Source of the DNA: Bog-793 sp050013835
Lineage (GTDB): Bacteria > Actinomycetota > Acidimicrobiia > Acidimicrobiales > Bog-793
Direction of reading: 5' to 3'
DNA: 64,000 nucleotides
Assembly (NCBI GenBank): GCA_050013835.1
Contig: JBEKEM010000001.1
Coordinates: 124,001-188,000, forward strand
Position numbers and translations under genes: made by a program. The notes beneath the pieces were generated by a model. That model made no database searches. It was not told the origin of the DNA and saw only the letters and a list, made by a program, of their open reading frames with translations. Of this stretch, positions 35,374 through 42,826 are shown one piece after another (within the stretch, counting starts at the first letter, position 1; the number at the start of each line of letters is the position of its first letter).

Positions 35374-36252
35374 ATGGCCGTGACCGACCACCCGATCGAG
35401 CGCGGCGGTCACGTCGTCGCGACGATCGGCACCTTCGACGGCGTCCATCTCGGGCACCGGCGTCTTATCGACGAGACCCGTCGCCAGGCCGCGGCGCGCG
35501 GGTTGCGAAGCGTCGCCGTCACCTTCGACCGGCACCCGATGACGATCGTGCGCCCGGAGGCGGCACCGCGCCTGCTCACCGGGCTCGATCACAAACTCGA
35601 GCTGCTCGCCGCGGCTGGCGTTGACGCCGTCGTGCTCGAGTTCGACGCGACTCGCGCCGCCCAGGGCGCCGAGGACTTCGTGAAGGACGTGCTCGTCGGG
35701 CACCTCGGCGTGCGCGCCCTCGTCGTCGGTTCGACCTTCCGCTTCGGCTACCGGCACCGCGGCGACGCGCGCCTGCTCGAGACGATGGGCGCGCGCCTCG
35801 GTTTCTCGGTGACGCCGATCGAGCTCGTCACGGACGACGGCGCGCGCACCGTCATCTCGTCGTCCCTCATCCGCTCCCTCGTCGCCGACACCCGCCTCGA
35901 CGAGGCGCGCCGCCTGTTGGGGCGGGACCATGAGGTGCGCGGCGTGGTCGTCGACGGCGCAGCCGGACTTGTCGCGGTCCCAGCCGAGCTCCTCGTCCCA
36001 CCGCCCGGCGACTACCGCGCGTCCTGGTCGTTCGCGAGGACCACCCGCGCCGGGACCGCCCGCGTGCGCGAGACCTCGCCGGACGGTTCGACCGTCGTCG
36101 AGCTCGCGCCGAGCGTGATCGACGCGGGCGACGGCGAGCCGGAGGCGCCGAAGGAGGGCGGGCGCGTAGCCGTGCGGTTCGTCGCGACAGCGGAAGGGCC
36201 CGCTGAACCGGGCGATTCGGCCCCGACGGTCGGCTCCCGGGGCCGTCGGTAG
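35374..36252 (+). CDS. ribF: FAD synthetase (RibF-like) with degenerate riboflavin kinase domain
   Basis: 292 residues. The N-terminal adenylyltransferase domain is normal: IGTFDGVHLGHRRLI (nucleotidyltransferase HxGH), TFDRHP, VGSTFRFGYRHRGD and ISSSLIRSLV. The C-terminal riboflavin kinase domain begins as usual after LLGRDHEVRGVVV but lacks the GFPTANL motif and the later conserved Glu/Asp pattern; it is replaced by an Ala/Glu/Pro-rich stretch. Such a protein should adenylate FMN but probably cannot phosphorylate riboflavin. ATG 35374 lies 13 bp after truB. Confidence 0.85.
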   Translation: MAVTDHPIERGGHVVATIGTFDGVHLGHRRLIDETRRQAAARGLRSVAVTFDRHPMTIVRPEAAPRLLTGLDHKLELLAAAGVDAVVLEFDATRAAQGAEDFVKDVLVGHLGVRALVVGSTFRFGYRHRGDARLLETMGARLGFSVTPIELVTDDGARTVISSSLIRSLVADTRLDEARRLLGRDHEVRGVVVDGAAGLVAVPAELLVPPPGDYRASWSFARTTRAGTARVRETSPDGSTVVELAPSVIDAGDGEPEAPKEGGRVAVRFVATAEGPAEPGDSAPTVGSRGRR

Positions 36253-36262
36253 GATCGGCAAC

Positions 36263-36760
36263 GTGGCGACACACCCGATCCGGATCTTCGGCGACCCGGT
36301 GCTCCGGCAGCCCACCCGCGAGGTTGACAGGATCGACGACGCCCTCGTCCAGCTCGCCGAGGACATGCTCGAGACGATGTACGCCGCGCCCGGGGTCGGG
36401 CTCGCCGCCCCGCAGATCGGCGTGCAGCGCCGCTTCTTCGTCTACGACGTCGGCGACGGGCCCGGCGTCGTCGTCAACCCGCGCATCGTCGAGTCCTCGG
36501 GGGAGTGGAACTACCTCGAGGGCTGCCTGTCGGTCCCCGATCTGCACTGGGAGATCGTCCGCCCCGCGCGCGTCCACCTCATCGGCCTCGGGCTCGACGG
36601 CGAGGAGATCGACATCGAGGCGGACGAGCTGCTCGGCCGGTGCTTCCAGCACGAGGTCGACCATCTCGACGGGATGCTGATCATCGAGCGGCTCGGCCAC
36701 GGCGACCGCAAGAAGGCCATGCGGGTCCTGCGCGAACGCGCCCTCGCCAACGGGCGCTAG
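36263..36760 (+). CDS. def: peptide deformylase
   Basis: 165 residues. All three motifs are intact: GVGLAAPQIG near residue 45, EGCLSVP near 86 with the metal-binding Cys, and QHEVDHLDG near 130 with the two His ligands and catalytic Glu. It removes the formyl group from nascent proteins, and lies 10 bp before fmt, which adds that group to the initiator tRNA. GTG 36263 follows ribF by 11 bp. Confidence 0.95.
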   Translation: MATHPIRIFGDPVLRQPTREVDRIDDALVQLAEDMLETMYAAPGVGLAAPQIGVQRRFFVYDVGDGPGVVVNPRIVESSGEWNYLEGCLSVPDLHWEIVRPARVHLIGLGLDGEEIDIEADELLGRCFQHEVDHLDGMLIIERLGHGDRKKAMRVLRERALANGR

Positions 36761-36770
36761 GGAGCGCGCC

Positions 36771-37703
36771 CTGCGCCGGATCGTGTTCCTCGGCACGCCG
36801 GAGGTGGCGGCGGGGACGCTGCGGGCGCTCACCGAAGCCGGCCACGACGTCGCCTTGGTCGTGACGACCCCCGACCGCCGCCGGTCGCGGCGGGCCGAGC
36901 CGTCGCCGACGCCGGTGAAGCGGGTCGCCGCGGAGCTCGGCATCCGGGTCACCGAGGACGTCGGGGATGTCGTCGGTGCCGGCGCCTCGCTCGGGGTCGT
37001 CGTCGCCTTCGGCCGGATCATCGCCGCCGATGTGCTGGTGCAGGTCCCGATGGTGAACCTCCATTTCTCGCTGCTGCCGCGATGGCGCGGGGCGGCGCCT
37101 GTCGAGCGGGCGATCCTCGCCGGCGACCCGACGACCGGGGTCTGCGTGATGGCGGTCGAGAAGGATCTCGACACCGGTCCCGTCTACGCCCGCCGGGAGG
37201 TCGGAATCGGCGAGGACGAGACGGCCGGCGAGCTGCGCCGCCGTCTCGGCGCGCTCGGCACGGCGCTGCTCGTGGAGCTGCTCGGCCGGGAGTCGGGTTT
37301 GCCCGAGCCCGTGCCCCAGTCGGGCGAGCCGACCTACGCCGCCAAGCTCACCCCGGACGAGCTGCGGCTCGACTTCAACCGTTCGGCCGTCGAGTGCGCG
37401 CGCCTCGTGCGGGCCGGACGGGCCTGGACGACGTTCCGGGGGCGGCGTCTCATCATCGTCGCCGCCCGTGCCGTCGCCGGGGGCGCGGCGGCGGCCGGCC
37501 CGCCGGGAGTGCTCGAGGGGTCCGCCGTCGTCACGGGCGCTGGCCTCCTCGAGCTCGTCGGGGTCCAGTCCGAGGGTCGCGGGCCGCTCCCCTTCGGCGC
37601 CTGGCGGACAGGCGCGCGACCCTGTGCCGGCGAGGTCCTCGGCGGCGTCCCCGCACCGGCACGGCGACCGACGGCGCACGGCGGGCCGCGCGCGGGGCGG
37701 TAG
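36771..37703 (+). CDS. fmt: methionyl-tRNA formyltransferase
   Basis: 310 residues from CTG 36771. RRIVFLGTPEVAAGTLRAL is the N-terminal Rossmann strand. VNLHFSLLPRWRGAAPVERAIL contains the catalytic Asn/His region, and GVCVMAVEKDLDTGPVY follows. The C-terminal OB-like domain is shorter than in E. coli. The first ordinary start, GTG 36783, would remove the first beta strand (RRIV) and lacks a ribosome site; CTG 36771 has GGAG 6 bp upstream. Both are stated because the call is inferential. Confidence 0.92.
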   Translation: MRRIVFLGTPEVAAGTLRALTEAGHDVALVVTTPDRRRSRRAEPSPTPVKRVAAELGIRVTEDVGDVVGAGASLGVVVAFGRIIAADVLVQVPMVNLHFSLLPRWRGAAPVERAILAGDPTTGVCVMAVEKDLDTGPVYARREVGIGEDETAGELRRRLGALGTALLVELLGRESGLPEPVPQSGEPTYAAKLTPDELRLDFNRSAVECARLVRAGRAWTTFRGRRLIIVAARAVAGGAAAAGPPGVLEGSAVVTGAGLLELVGVQSEGRGPLPFGAWRTGARPCAGEVLGGVPAPARRPTAHGGPRAGR

Positions 37704-37713
37704 TGTCCGATTC

Positions 37714-38424
37714 GTGCTCGCACCTGGTGAGTTCCGGATCAATCCGTCGATCCTCGCGGCCGACTTCGCCGAGCTCGCCGCGGAGATCGGCAAGGTCGCC
37801 GCAGTCACCGACTGGTTGCACGTCGACGTGATGGACGGGCACTTCGTCCCGAACCTCACGATCGGGCCGCCCGTCGTCGCCTCGCTGCGCCGCCACTCCA
37901 CCGCCTTCTTCGACTGCCACCTGATGGTGACGAACCCGGACGACTTCCTGGAGGAGTTCGCCCAGGCGGGCGCCAACCACGTCACCGTCCACGCCGAGAT
38001 CGGCGACACGACCGGCCACCTGCAGGCGATCCGCGAGCTCGGCCTCTCTGTCGGGCTCGCCCTCAACCCGGACACGCCGCTCGAGGTCGCGGAGCCGTTC
38101 CTCGACAAGATCGACCTTCTACTGCTCATGACGGTCTTTCCGGGGTTCGGCGGCCAGGAGTTCATCGCCGACGTCGTTCCGAAGATCGAGGCGGCCAGTG
38201 CCGTGATCGGGGCGAGGGGTCTCCCGGTCTCGATCGAAGTCGACGGGGGCATCGATGCCGAGACCGCGGCGGTGACGGCGGCCGCGGGCGCGCGCGTCTT
38301 CGTCGCCGGCGAGGCGATCTTCAGTGACCCGCGACCCGCCGTCGTTGTCGAGGAGTTGCAGCGCGCCGTCGCGGCGACGCTCGCCGGCGCCGGGGCGGGC
38401 CGGACCAACCGGGGGGGTTCGTGA
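37714..38424 (+). CDS. rpe: ribulose-phosphate 3-epimerase
   Basis: 236 residues. INPSILAADFAEL, WLHVDVMDGHFVPNLTIGP with metal-binding His/Asp, HLMVTNPDDFLEEF, VFPGFGGQEFI and SIEVDGGID are all canonical for the TIM-barrel epimerase that interconverts ribulose-5-P and xylulose-5-P. GTG 37714 is the only sensible start, 10 bp after fmt. It overlaps hisG by GTGA. Confidence 0.96.
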   Translation: MLAPGEFRINPSILAADFAELAAEIGKVAAVTDWLHVDVMDGHFVPNLTIGPPVVASLRRHSTAFFDCHLMVTNPDDFLEEFAQAGANHVTVHAEIGDTTGHLQAIRELGLSVGLALNPDTPLEVAEPFLDKIDLLLLMTVFPGFGGQEFIADVVPKIEAASAVIGARGLPVSIEVDGGIDAETAAVTAAAGARVFVAGEAIFSDPRPAVVVEELQRAVAATLAGAGAGRTNRGGS

Positions 38425-39299
38425 TGCTCCGACTCGTCGTGCCCAAGGGAAGCCTCGAGCGCCAGACCTTCGAACTGTTCGCCGCGGCGGACCTGAGGAT
38501 CGACCGCAGCTCGGAGGTCGACTACCGGGGGATGATCGACGACGCCCGCATCGACGAGGTGCGGGTGATGCGCCCTCAGGAGATCCCCGTCTATGTGGCC
38601 GACGGCATGTTCGACCTCGGCATCACGGGGAGGGACTGGATCGAGGAGACGGGGGCCGTCGTCGAGACACTCGGTGAGCTCGCCTACTCCAAGACGACCG
38701 AACGGCCGGTCCAGATCGTGCTCGCCGTGCACGGGTCGTCGGGGGCGGACCGGGTCGAGGACCTGCCGGCGGGAACGCGGGTCTCGACCGAGTACCCGCG
38801 GCTCACCGAGCGGTTCTTCGCTGCCCACGGGGTACGGGCGGACATCCGGATCTCGTACGGGGCGACGGAGGCGAAGATCCCCGAGATCGCCGACGCCGTC
38901 GTCGAGATCACCGAGACCGGCCGGGCCCTCGGGGCCGCCGGGCTGAAGGTGATCGGTGTCGTGCTCGAGTCGACGACCGCCCTCATTGCCAATCCTGCCG
39001 CGGCTGCGGACCCCGACAAGGCGCACGCGATGGGCCAGATCCTCACGCTGCTGCAGGGCGCGCTCGACGCCCGCAGCCACGTGCTCGTGAAGCTCAACGT
39101 CGCCGAGGCCGACCTCGAGTCGGTGATCGCCGTGCTGCCGTCACTCAAGTCGCCGACCGTGTCGAAGCTGTTCGGGGAGGGCGGTTACGCGATCGAGACC
39201 GTCGTGCCGAAGTTGGCGATCAACGTGCTCATTCCGGAACTGAAGGACCGGGGCGCGACCGACATTCTCGAGTTGCCGCTCGCCAAGATCGTCCATTGA
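38421..39299 (+). CDS. hisG: ATP phosphoribosyltransferase HisG (long form)
   Basis: 292 residues. First step of histidine biosynthesis, joining ATP and PRPP. RLVVPKGSLERQTFEL at the start, GMFDLGITGRDWI, and the ALGAAGLKVIGVVLES loop are conserved. The extra C-terminal domain (LPSLKSPTVSKLFGEGGYAIETVV in parts) is the regulatory histidine-binding domain of long HisG. No other his gene is nearby. GTG 38421 overlaps the rpe stop; ATG 38424 is an alternative. Confidence 0.95.
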   Translation: MMLRLVVPKGSLERQTFELFAAADLRIDRSSEVDYRGMIDDARIDEVRVMRPQEIPVYVADGMFDLGITGRDWIEETGAVVETLGELAYSKTTERPVQIVLAVHGSSGADRVEDLPAGTRVSTEYPRLTERFFAAHGVRADIRISYGATEAKIPEIADAVVEITETGRALGAAGLKVIGVVLESTTALIANPAAAADPDKAHAMGQILTLLQGALDARSHVLVKLNVAEADLESVIAVLPSLKSPTVSKLFGEGGYAIETVVPKLAINVLIPELKDRGATDILELPLAKIVH

Positions 39300-39535
39300 C
39301 CCGGCGCGCGCGCGACCCTTGGGGCTCGCTCACCTCGGCCCATGGGGGCGCGGTCGTCGAGTTCGACACCGACTCCGGGCTGGGGGCCGTCGTCGACACC
39401 GACGGCCGCCGCTACCCGTTCCACTGCACCTCGATCGCCGACGGCACGCGCGCGATCGAGGTCGGCAAGGCGGTGCGCTTCACGGTCGCCGCCGGCGCCG
39501 CCGGCCGGCTCGAGGCACGGGATCTGACCGCTTAG
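39296..39535 (+). CDS. cold-shock-domain-like small protein
   Basis: 79 residues. HGGAVVEFDTDSGLGAVVDTDGRRYPFHCTSI then VGKAVRFTVAAGAAGRLEARDLT follow the strand order of a CSD/OB fold. The usual RNP1 aromatic KGFGFI is changed to SGLGAV, so nucleic-acid binding may be weak or different. TTG 39296 overlaps the hisG stop (TTGA). Its stop TAG lies in the 12-bp duplication that borders an IS remnant. Confidence 0.75.
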   Translation: MTRRARDPWGSLTSAHGGAVVEFDTDSGLGAVVDTDGRRYPFHCTSIADGTRAIEVGKAVRFTVAAGAAGRLEARDLTA

Positions 39536-40021
39536 GCGGAAGCTATGTCCACGCAGCTGGCCGAAGCTCACCCTGAGCATCGAGTTCGGCGTCTCGGCCT
39601 GCCTGAGCTAATCGGCCCGCAATGGAGGTCGCGCGACGTGGCGCTCGGCCTGGTCTGTGCCCAGGTGCTCGGCCCTCGCCAAAGGCTGCCCGCACGACAT
39701 GGTGGTCGGACACGACGCTCGCTGCGGGCCTCTCCCTCGGCGGGCTGCGCACCGACTCGTGCGACGCGGCGCTGGACTTCCTCTCCGCAGAAAAGGACGG
39801 GGTCGAGGCGGCGCTCTTGACCGTCGCCCCCTCGCCGGGCACCGAGGTGACGTTCGACCACCTCGCCGAGCCGACCGAGACGCAGCGCAAGGCGTTCGAG
39901 CTGATCGACGTCCCGATCCCGCTCCGTCTCAGTCCGTCAGCAAATGGACCGCCGTCTCCAGCAAACTCCCAGCTCACCGGGGACAAGAGCCACCTCATGA
40001 ACGTAACTTCCGCTTAGGCGG
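39528..40021. mobile_element. decayed IS (IS1634/IS4-superfamily-like) with 12-bp target duplication
   Basis: Exact 12-bp direct repeats CCGCTTAGGCGG (39528-39539 and 40010-40021) enclose 470 bp. The inner ends are inverted repeats: AAGCTATGTCCACG at 39540 versus AAGTTACGTTCATG read inward from 40009, 10 of 14 matching. Inside, VALGLVCAQVLGPR in one frame and TTWWSDTTLAAGLSLGG plus DAALDFLSAEKDGVEAAL in another resemble the N-terminal region of IS1634/IS4-type transposases. A final FDHLAEPTETQRKAFELI resembles a transposase C-terminus. Most of the transposase, including its catalytic part, is deleted. Confidence 0.8.
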
Positions 40022-40463
40022 GGGGCGCTTCCCCCGTCGCGCCGCTCGTGTCGGCCTTGGGGGCGCCGTCGGCGCCCGGCGCGGGCGGCTTGGCGGAGAG
40101 CTCGACGAAGGCCAGCCGGACCTGTGCCAGCGCCCCCTCCAGGGTCGGCGCCGACTCGCCGAGACGGCCGGAGAGGGTGTCGACCACCGCTCCGAGGGCG
40201 TCGATGGCGAGCTTGGCCTTGGCGAGTGCCGGCGGGCGCTGCGTGAGGTAGAGGGCGGCGAGCTGGAACAGTCCGAAGCAGTGGTTGGCGACGATGTCCT
40301 CGGCCGGCGCGGCGGCGAGCTCGCGCTCGAGCGCCTCCCGCTCGGCGGCGAGCTGCTCCTCGGTCATCGGGTCGGGAGTGGCCGTCCCGGCTCCCGGCGG
40401 GCCCGCGGCGGGCGGCGCATCGGGTACCCCGTGCTCGCCCTCCGGTGTCCACAAACTGGGCAT
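40014..40463 (-). CDS. DUF1844-like conserved protein
   Basis: 149 residues. MPSLWTPEGEHGVP opens the protein. The core EDIVANHCFGLFQLAALYLTQ, then LAKAKLAIDALGAVVDTLSGRLG and LAQVRLAFVELS form helices as in DUF1844 proteins. These are commonly encoded beside infC in actinobacteria. The tail is Pro/Gly/Ala-rich. Its stop TAA lies inside the right copy of the IS target duplication. Divergent from infC. Function unknown. Confidence 0.75.
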   Translation of the reverse strand: MPSLWTPEGEHGVPDAPPAAGPPGAGTATPDPMTEEQLAAEREALERELAAAPAEDIVANHCFGLFQLAALYLTQRPPALAKAKLAIDALGAVVDTLSGRLGESAPTLEGALAQVRLAFVELSAKPPAPGADGAPKADTSGATGEAPPA

Positions 40464-40651
40464 GCTGCTAGCCTACGGGCAAACAAGCGGGAAAGCGGGG
40501 CTGCACGACGTGCGACTCCCACCCGATCACCGTCGAGGATCCCGTCCCGGCGAGTGCATCGGGTCGTCGGTGTTCGCGCCGGTCGGCGTCGCAGTCCCTC
40601 TTGCCGGGTTCTCCGCCGGGGGTCCCGGTCTGATGAGAGGAGTGATGCCCG

Positions 40652-41278
40652 ATCTCGACAGTCCCCACCGTCAACGAGCCGCGAATGAACGAACGTATTC
40701 GCGCCCGCGAAGTTCGCCTCGTGGATCCGGAAGGACAGCAACTCGGCATCAAGCTGTTGCCCGAGGCGCTGTCGATCGCACGGCAGATGGATCTCGATCT
40801 CGTTGAGGTGGCGCCGCTCGCCGATCCTCCCGTCTGCCGGATCATGGATTACGGGAAGTTCAAGTTCGACGAGGCGCAGCGGGCGAAGGAATCTCGCCGC
40901 CGCGCGACGAACGTCGGGATCAAAGAGATGAAGTACCGCCCGAAGATCGGCCAGGGCGACTTCGACACCAAGACCCGTCAGGTGGCGAAGTTCCTGACCG
41001 ATGGGCACAAGGTCAAGATCACGATCATGTTTCGCGGCCGGGAGGTGTTCCACCCCGAGCTCGGCAAGAAGATCCTCGACCGCATCGCCGAGTTCACCGA
41101 GGGGAATGCCAAGATCGAGTCCGAGCCCCGCCTCGACGGGCGGAACATGGTGATGGTGCTGGCACCGGACAAGCGGGCCCGCCAGAGCCAGGCGGCCCGT
41201 TCGGCGGCGGCCCCGGCCGAGCAGGCGGCCCCGGCCGAGCAGGCGGCCCCGGCCGAGCCGGCGGCGGCCGAGGGATAA
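40652..41278 (+). CDS. infC: translation initiation factor IF-3
   Basis: 208 residues from ATC 40652. EPRMNERIRAREVRLVDPEGQQLGI is the IF3-N start, RIMDYGKFKFDEAQRAKESRR the linker, and TIMFRGREVFHPELG plus GRNMVMVLAP the C-terminal 30S-binding domain. The tail has AAPAEQ repeats. ATG 40685 begins at MNERIR, but the open frame before it reads STVPTVNEPR, as in other IF-3 N-termini. ATC 40652 has AGAGGAG 9 bp upstream; infC is known to use rare AUU/AUC starts for autoregulation. Confidence 0.95.
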   Translation: MSTVPTVNEPRMNERIRAREVRLVDPEGQQLGIKLLPEALSIARQMDLDLVEVAPLADPPVCRIMDYGKFKFDEAQRAKESRRRATNVGIKEMKYRPKIGQGDFDTKTRQVAKFLTDGHKVKITIMFRGREVFHPELGKKILDRIAEFTEGNAKIESEPRLDGRNMVMVLAPDKRARQSQAARSAAAPAEQAAPAEQAAPAEPAAAEG

Positions 41279-41333
41279 GGCGGACCGGCCGGACGTCGAT
41301 CCGACCGGAGAATCGCAAACGACGAGGTTGATC

Positions 41334-41528
41334 ATGCCGAAGATGAAAACGGACAGAGGTGCCGCCGCCCGGTTCAAGGTGACGGGCACGGGCAAGTTGA
41401 TGCGGCGCAAGCCCTTCAAGTCGCACCTGCTCGAGAAGAAGTCGTCGGTGCGCACGCGCCGGCTCGGCCGCGAGGCCGAGGTTGCGCCCGCCGACCGGCG
41501 CAGCGTCCGCCGGATCCTCGGGATCTGA
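41334..41528 (+). CDS. rpmI: 50S ribosomal protein L35
   Basis: 64 residues. MPKMKTDRGAAARFKVTGTGK and RRKPFKSHLLEKKS are diagnostic for L35. ATG 41334 is the canonical start; an upstream in-frame ATG at 41328 is less likely. Part of infC-rpmI-rplT. Confidence 0.96.
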   Translation: MPKMKTDRGAAARFKVTGTGKLMRRKPFKSHLLEKKSSVRTRRLGREAEVAPADRRSVRRILGI

Positions 41529-41597
41529 TCCGACCGGCCGCCCGCCGCACCCGTTCGGGCGCGGCGCGCGGTGGGAGTTCTCACCGAAAGGAGCATC

Positions 41598-41999
41598 ATG
41601 GCGAGGGTCAAGCGCGCCGTCCATGCCAAAAAGAGCCACCGCACGGTCCTTGGACGGGCCGAGGGCTACTACGGGAACAAGTCCCGGTCGTTCCGCGCGG
41701 CCAACGAGCAGGTCATGCACTCGCTGCAGTACGCCTACCGTGACCGCCGCGCCCGCAAGGGGGAGTTCCGGAGGCTCTGGATCCAGCGGATCAACGCTGC
41801 CGCGCGGGCCGAGGGGATGAGCTACAGCCGACTCATCGCCGGGCTGCACCGCGCCGAGGTCGAGATCGACCGCAAGGTCCTCGCCGACATCGCCGTGCGC
41901 GACAGCGCCACCTTCGCATCCCTCGTGGACATCGCCCGGCGCTCGCTCGACGCCGCTCCCGGGGCCGCCAAGGCTGACGCCAGCGAGGCCGCCTCCTGA
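41598..41999 (+). CDS. rplT: 50S ribosomal protein L20
   Basis: 133 residues. MARVKRAVHAKKSHRTVLGRAEGYYGNKS (in parts) and FRRLWIQRINAAARAEGMSYSRLI are canonical for L20, which binds 23S rRNA early in assembly. The end carries a short Ala-rich extension. AAAGGAG lies before ATG 41598. The stop overlaps a CTG that likely starts the next gene. Confidence 0.96.
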   Translation: MARVKRAVHAKKSHRTVLGRAEGYYGNKSRSFRAANEQVMHSLQYAYRDRRARKGEFRRLWIQRINAAARAEGMSYSRLIAGLHRAEVEIDRKVLADIAVRDSATFASLVDIARRSLDAAPGAAKADASEAAS

Positions 42000-42826
42000 G
42001 CGAGGGGCTCCTCGGCGGCCGCCACGCGCGGGTGCAGCGGCTGCGCCGCCTCACCCGCCAGCGCAGCGTGCGACGCCGGGATGGCGCCTTCGTCGCCGAG
42101 GGCCCGAAACTCGTCGCCGCCGCCCTTGACGCCGGCGCGGCGATCGAGGCCGTCTACCACGCGCCAGAGGCGCGGACCGTCCCCGGCGTCGCCGCGGTAC
42201 TCGACCGGGCCCTGGCCGCGGGGGTCCGGGTCTTCGGGCTCGCCGGTGGGGTGATCGAGCGTGTCAGCGACACGACGACGCCGCAGCCGGTCCTCGCCGT
42301 CGTCGCCACCGTCGATGTCGGCCTCGAAGAGGTGCTCGCCGCGCCGATGCTCTTCGTCCTCGTCGACGTGCGCGATCCGGGCAACCTGGGGGCGATCCTG
42401 CGTGTCGCCGGTGGGTCCGGAGCGGGAGGCGTCGTCTGCTGCGAGGGGACCGCCGACGTGTACAACCCCAAGACCGTGCGGGCCTCGGCCGGGACGCTGT
42501 TCACGGTGCCGATCGTCCAGGCGATCCCGCCCGAGGTGGCACTTGTGAGGATCGGCGCGGCGGGGTACCGGCGAACCGGCACGGCGGCGCGGGGTGGCGT
42601 GGACTACCGGCACGCGCATCTCGGGGACAAGGTCGCCCTCGTGCTCGGCAATGAGGCGCGGGGGCTCGGTGACGCGCTCGCGGGTTTGTTAGACGAGGTC
42701 GTGACGATCCCGATGGCCGGGTCGACCGAGTCGCTCAACGTCGCGACGGCGGCCGCCGTCCTCGCCTTCGGACTCGCCCGACAATCTCAGCAACCCCCGG
42801 GCGGGTCCTACGATGAGCGGACATGA
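41996..42826 (+). CDS. TrmH/SpoU family RNA 2'-O-methyltransferase
   Basis: 276 residues from CTG 41996. The substrate-binding domain has RRDGAFVAEGPKLVAAAL. The trefoil-knot SPOUT domain has LVDVRDPGNLGAILRVA, VALVLGNEARGL and IPMAGSTESLNVATAAAV, which are the three SPOUT motifs. Likely target is 23S rRNA. GTG 42032 is the first conventional start but would cut the usual N-terminal segment (HARVQRLRRL is preceded by conserved-looking sequence). CTG 41996 overlaps the rplT stop as CTGA. Confidence 0.9.
   Translation: MSEGLLGGRHARVQRLRRLTRQRSVRRRDGAFVAEGPKLVAAALDAGAAIEAVYHAPEARTVPGVAAVLDRALAAGVRVFGLAGGVIERVSDTTTPQPVLAVVATVDVGLEEVLAAPMLFVLVDVRDPGNLGAILRVAGGSGAGGVVCCEGTADVYNPKTVRASAGTLFTVPIVQAIPPEVALVRIGAAGYRRTGTAARGGVDYRHAHLGDKVALVLGNEARGLGDALAGLLDEVVTIPMAGSTESLNVATAAAVLAFGLARQSQQPPGGSYDERT

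Noticed and set aside
41221..41275. Tandem repeat in the 3' end of infC
   Set aside because: The GCCCCGGCCGAGCAGGCG unit just encodes an AAPAEQ repeat tail of IF-3; low-complexity tails are common and it is not an independent element.
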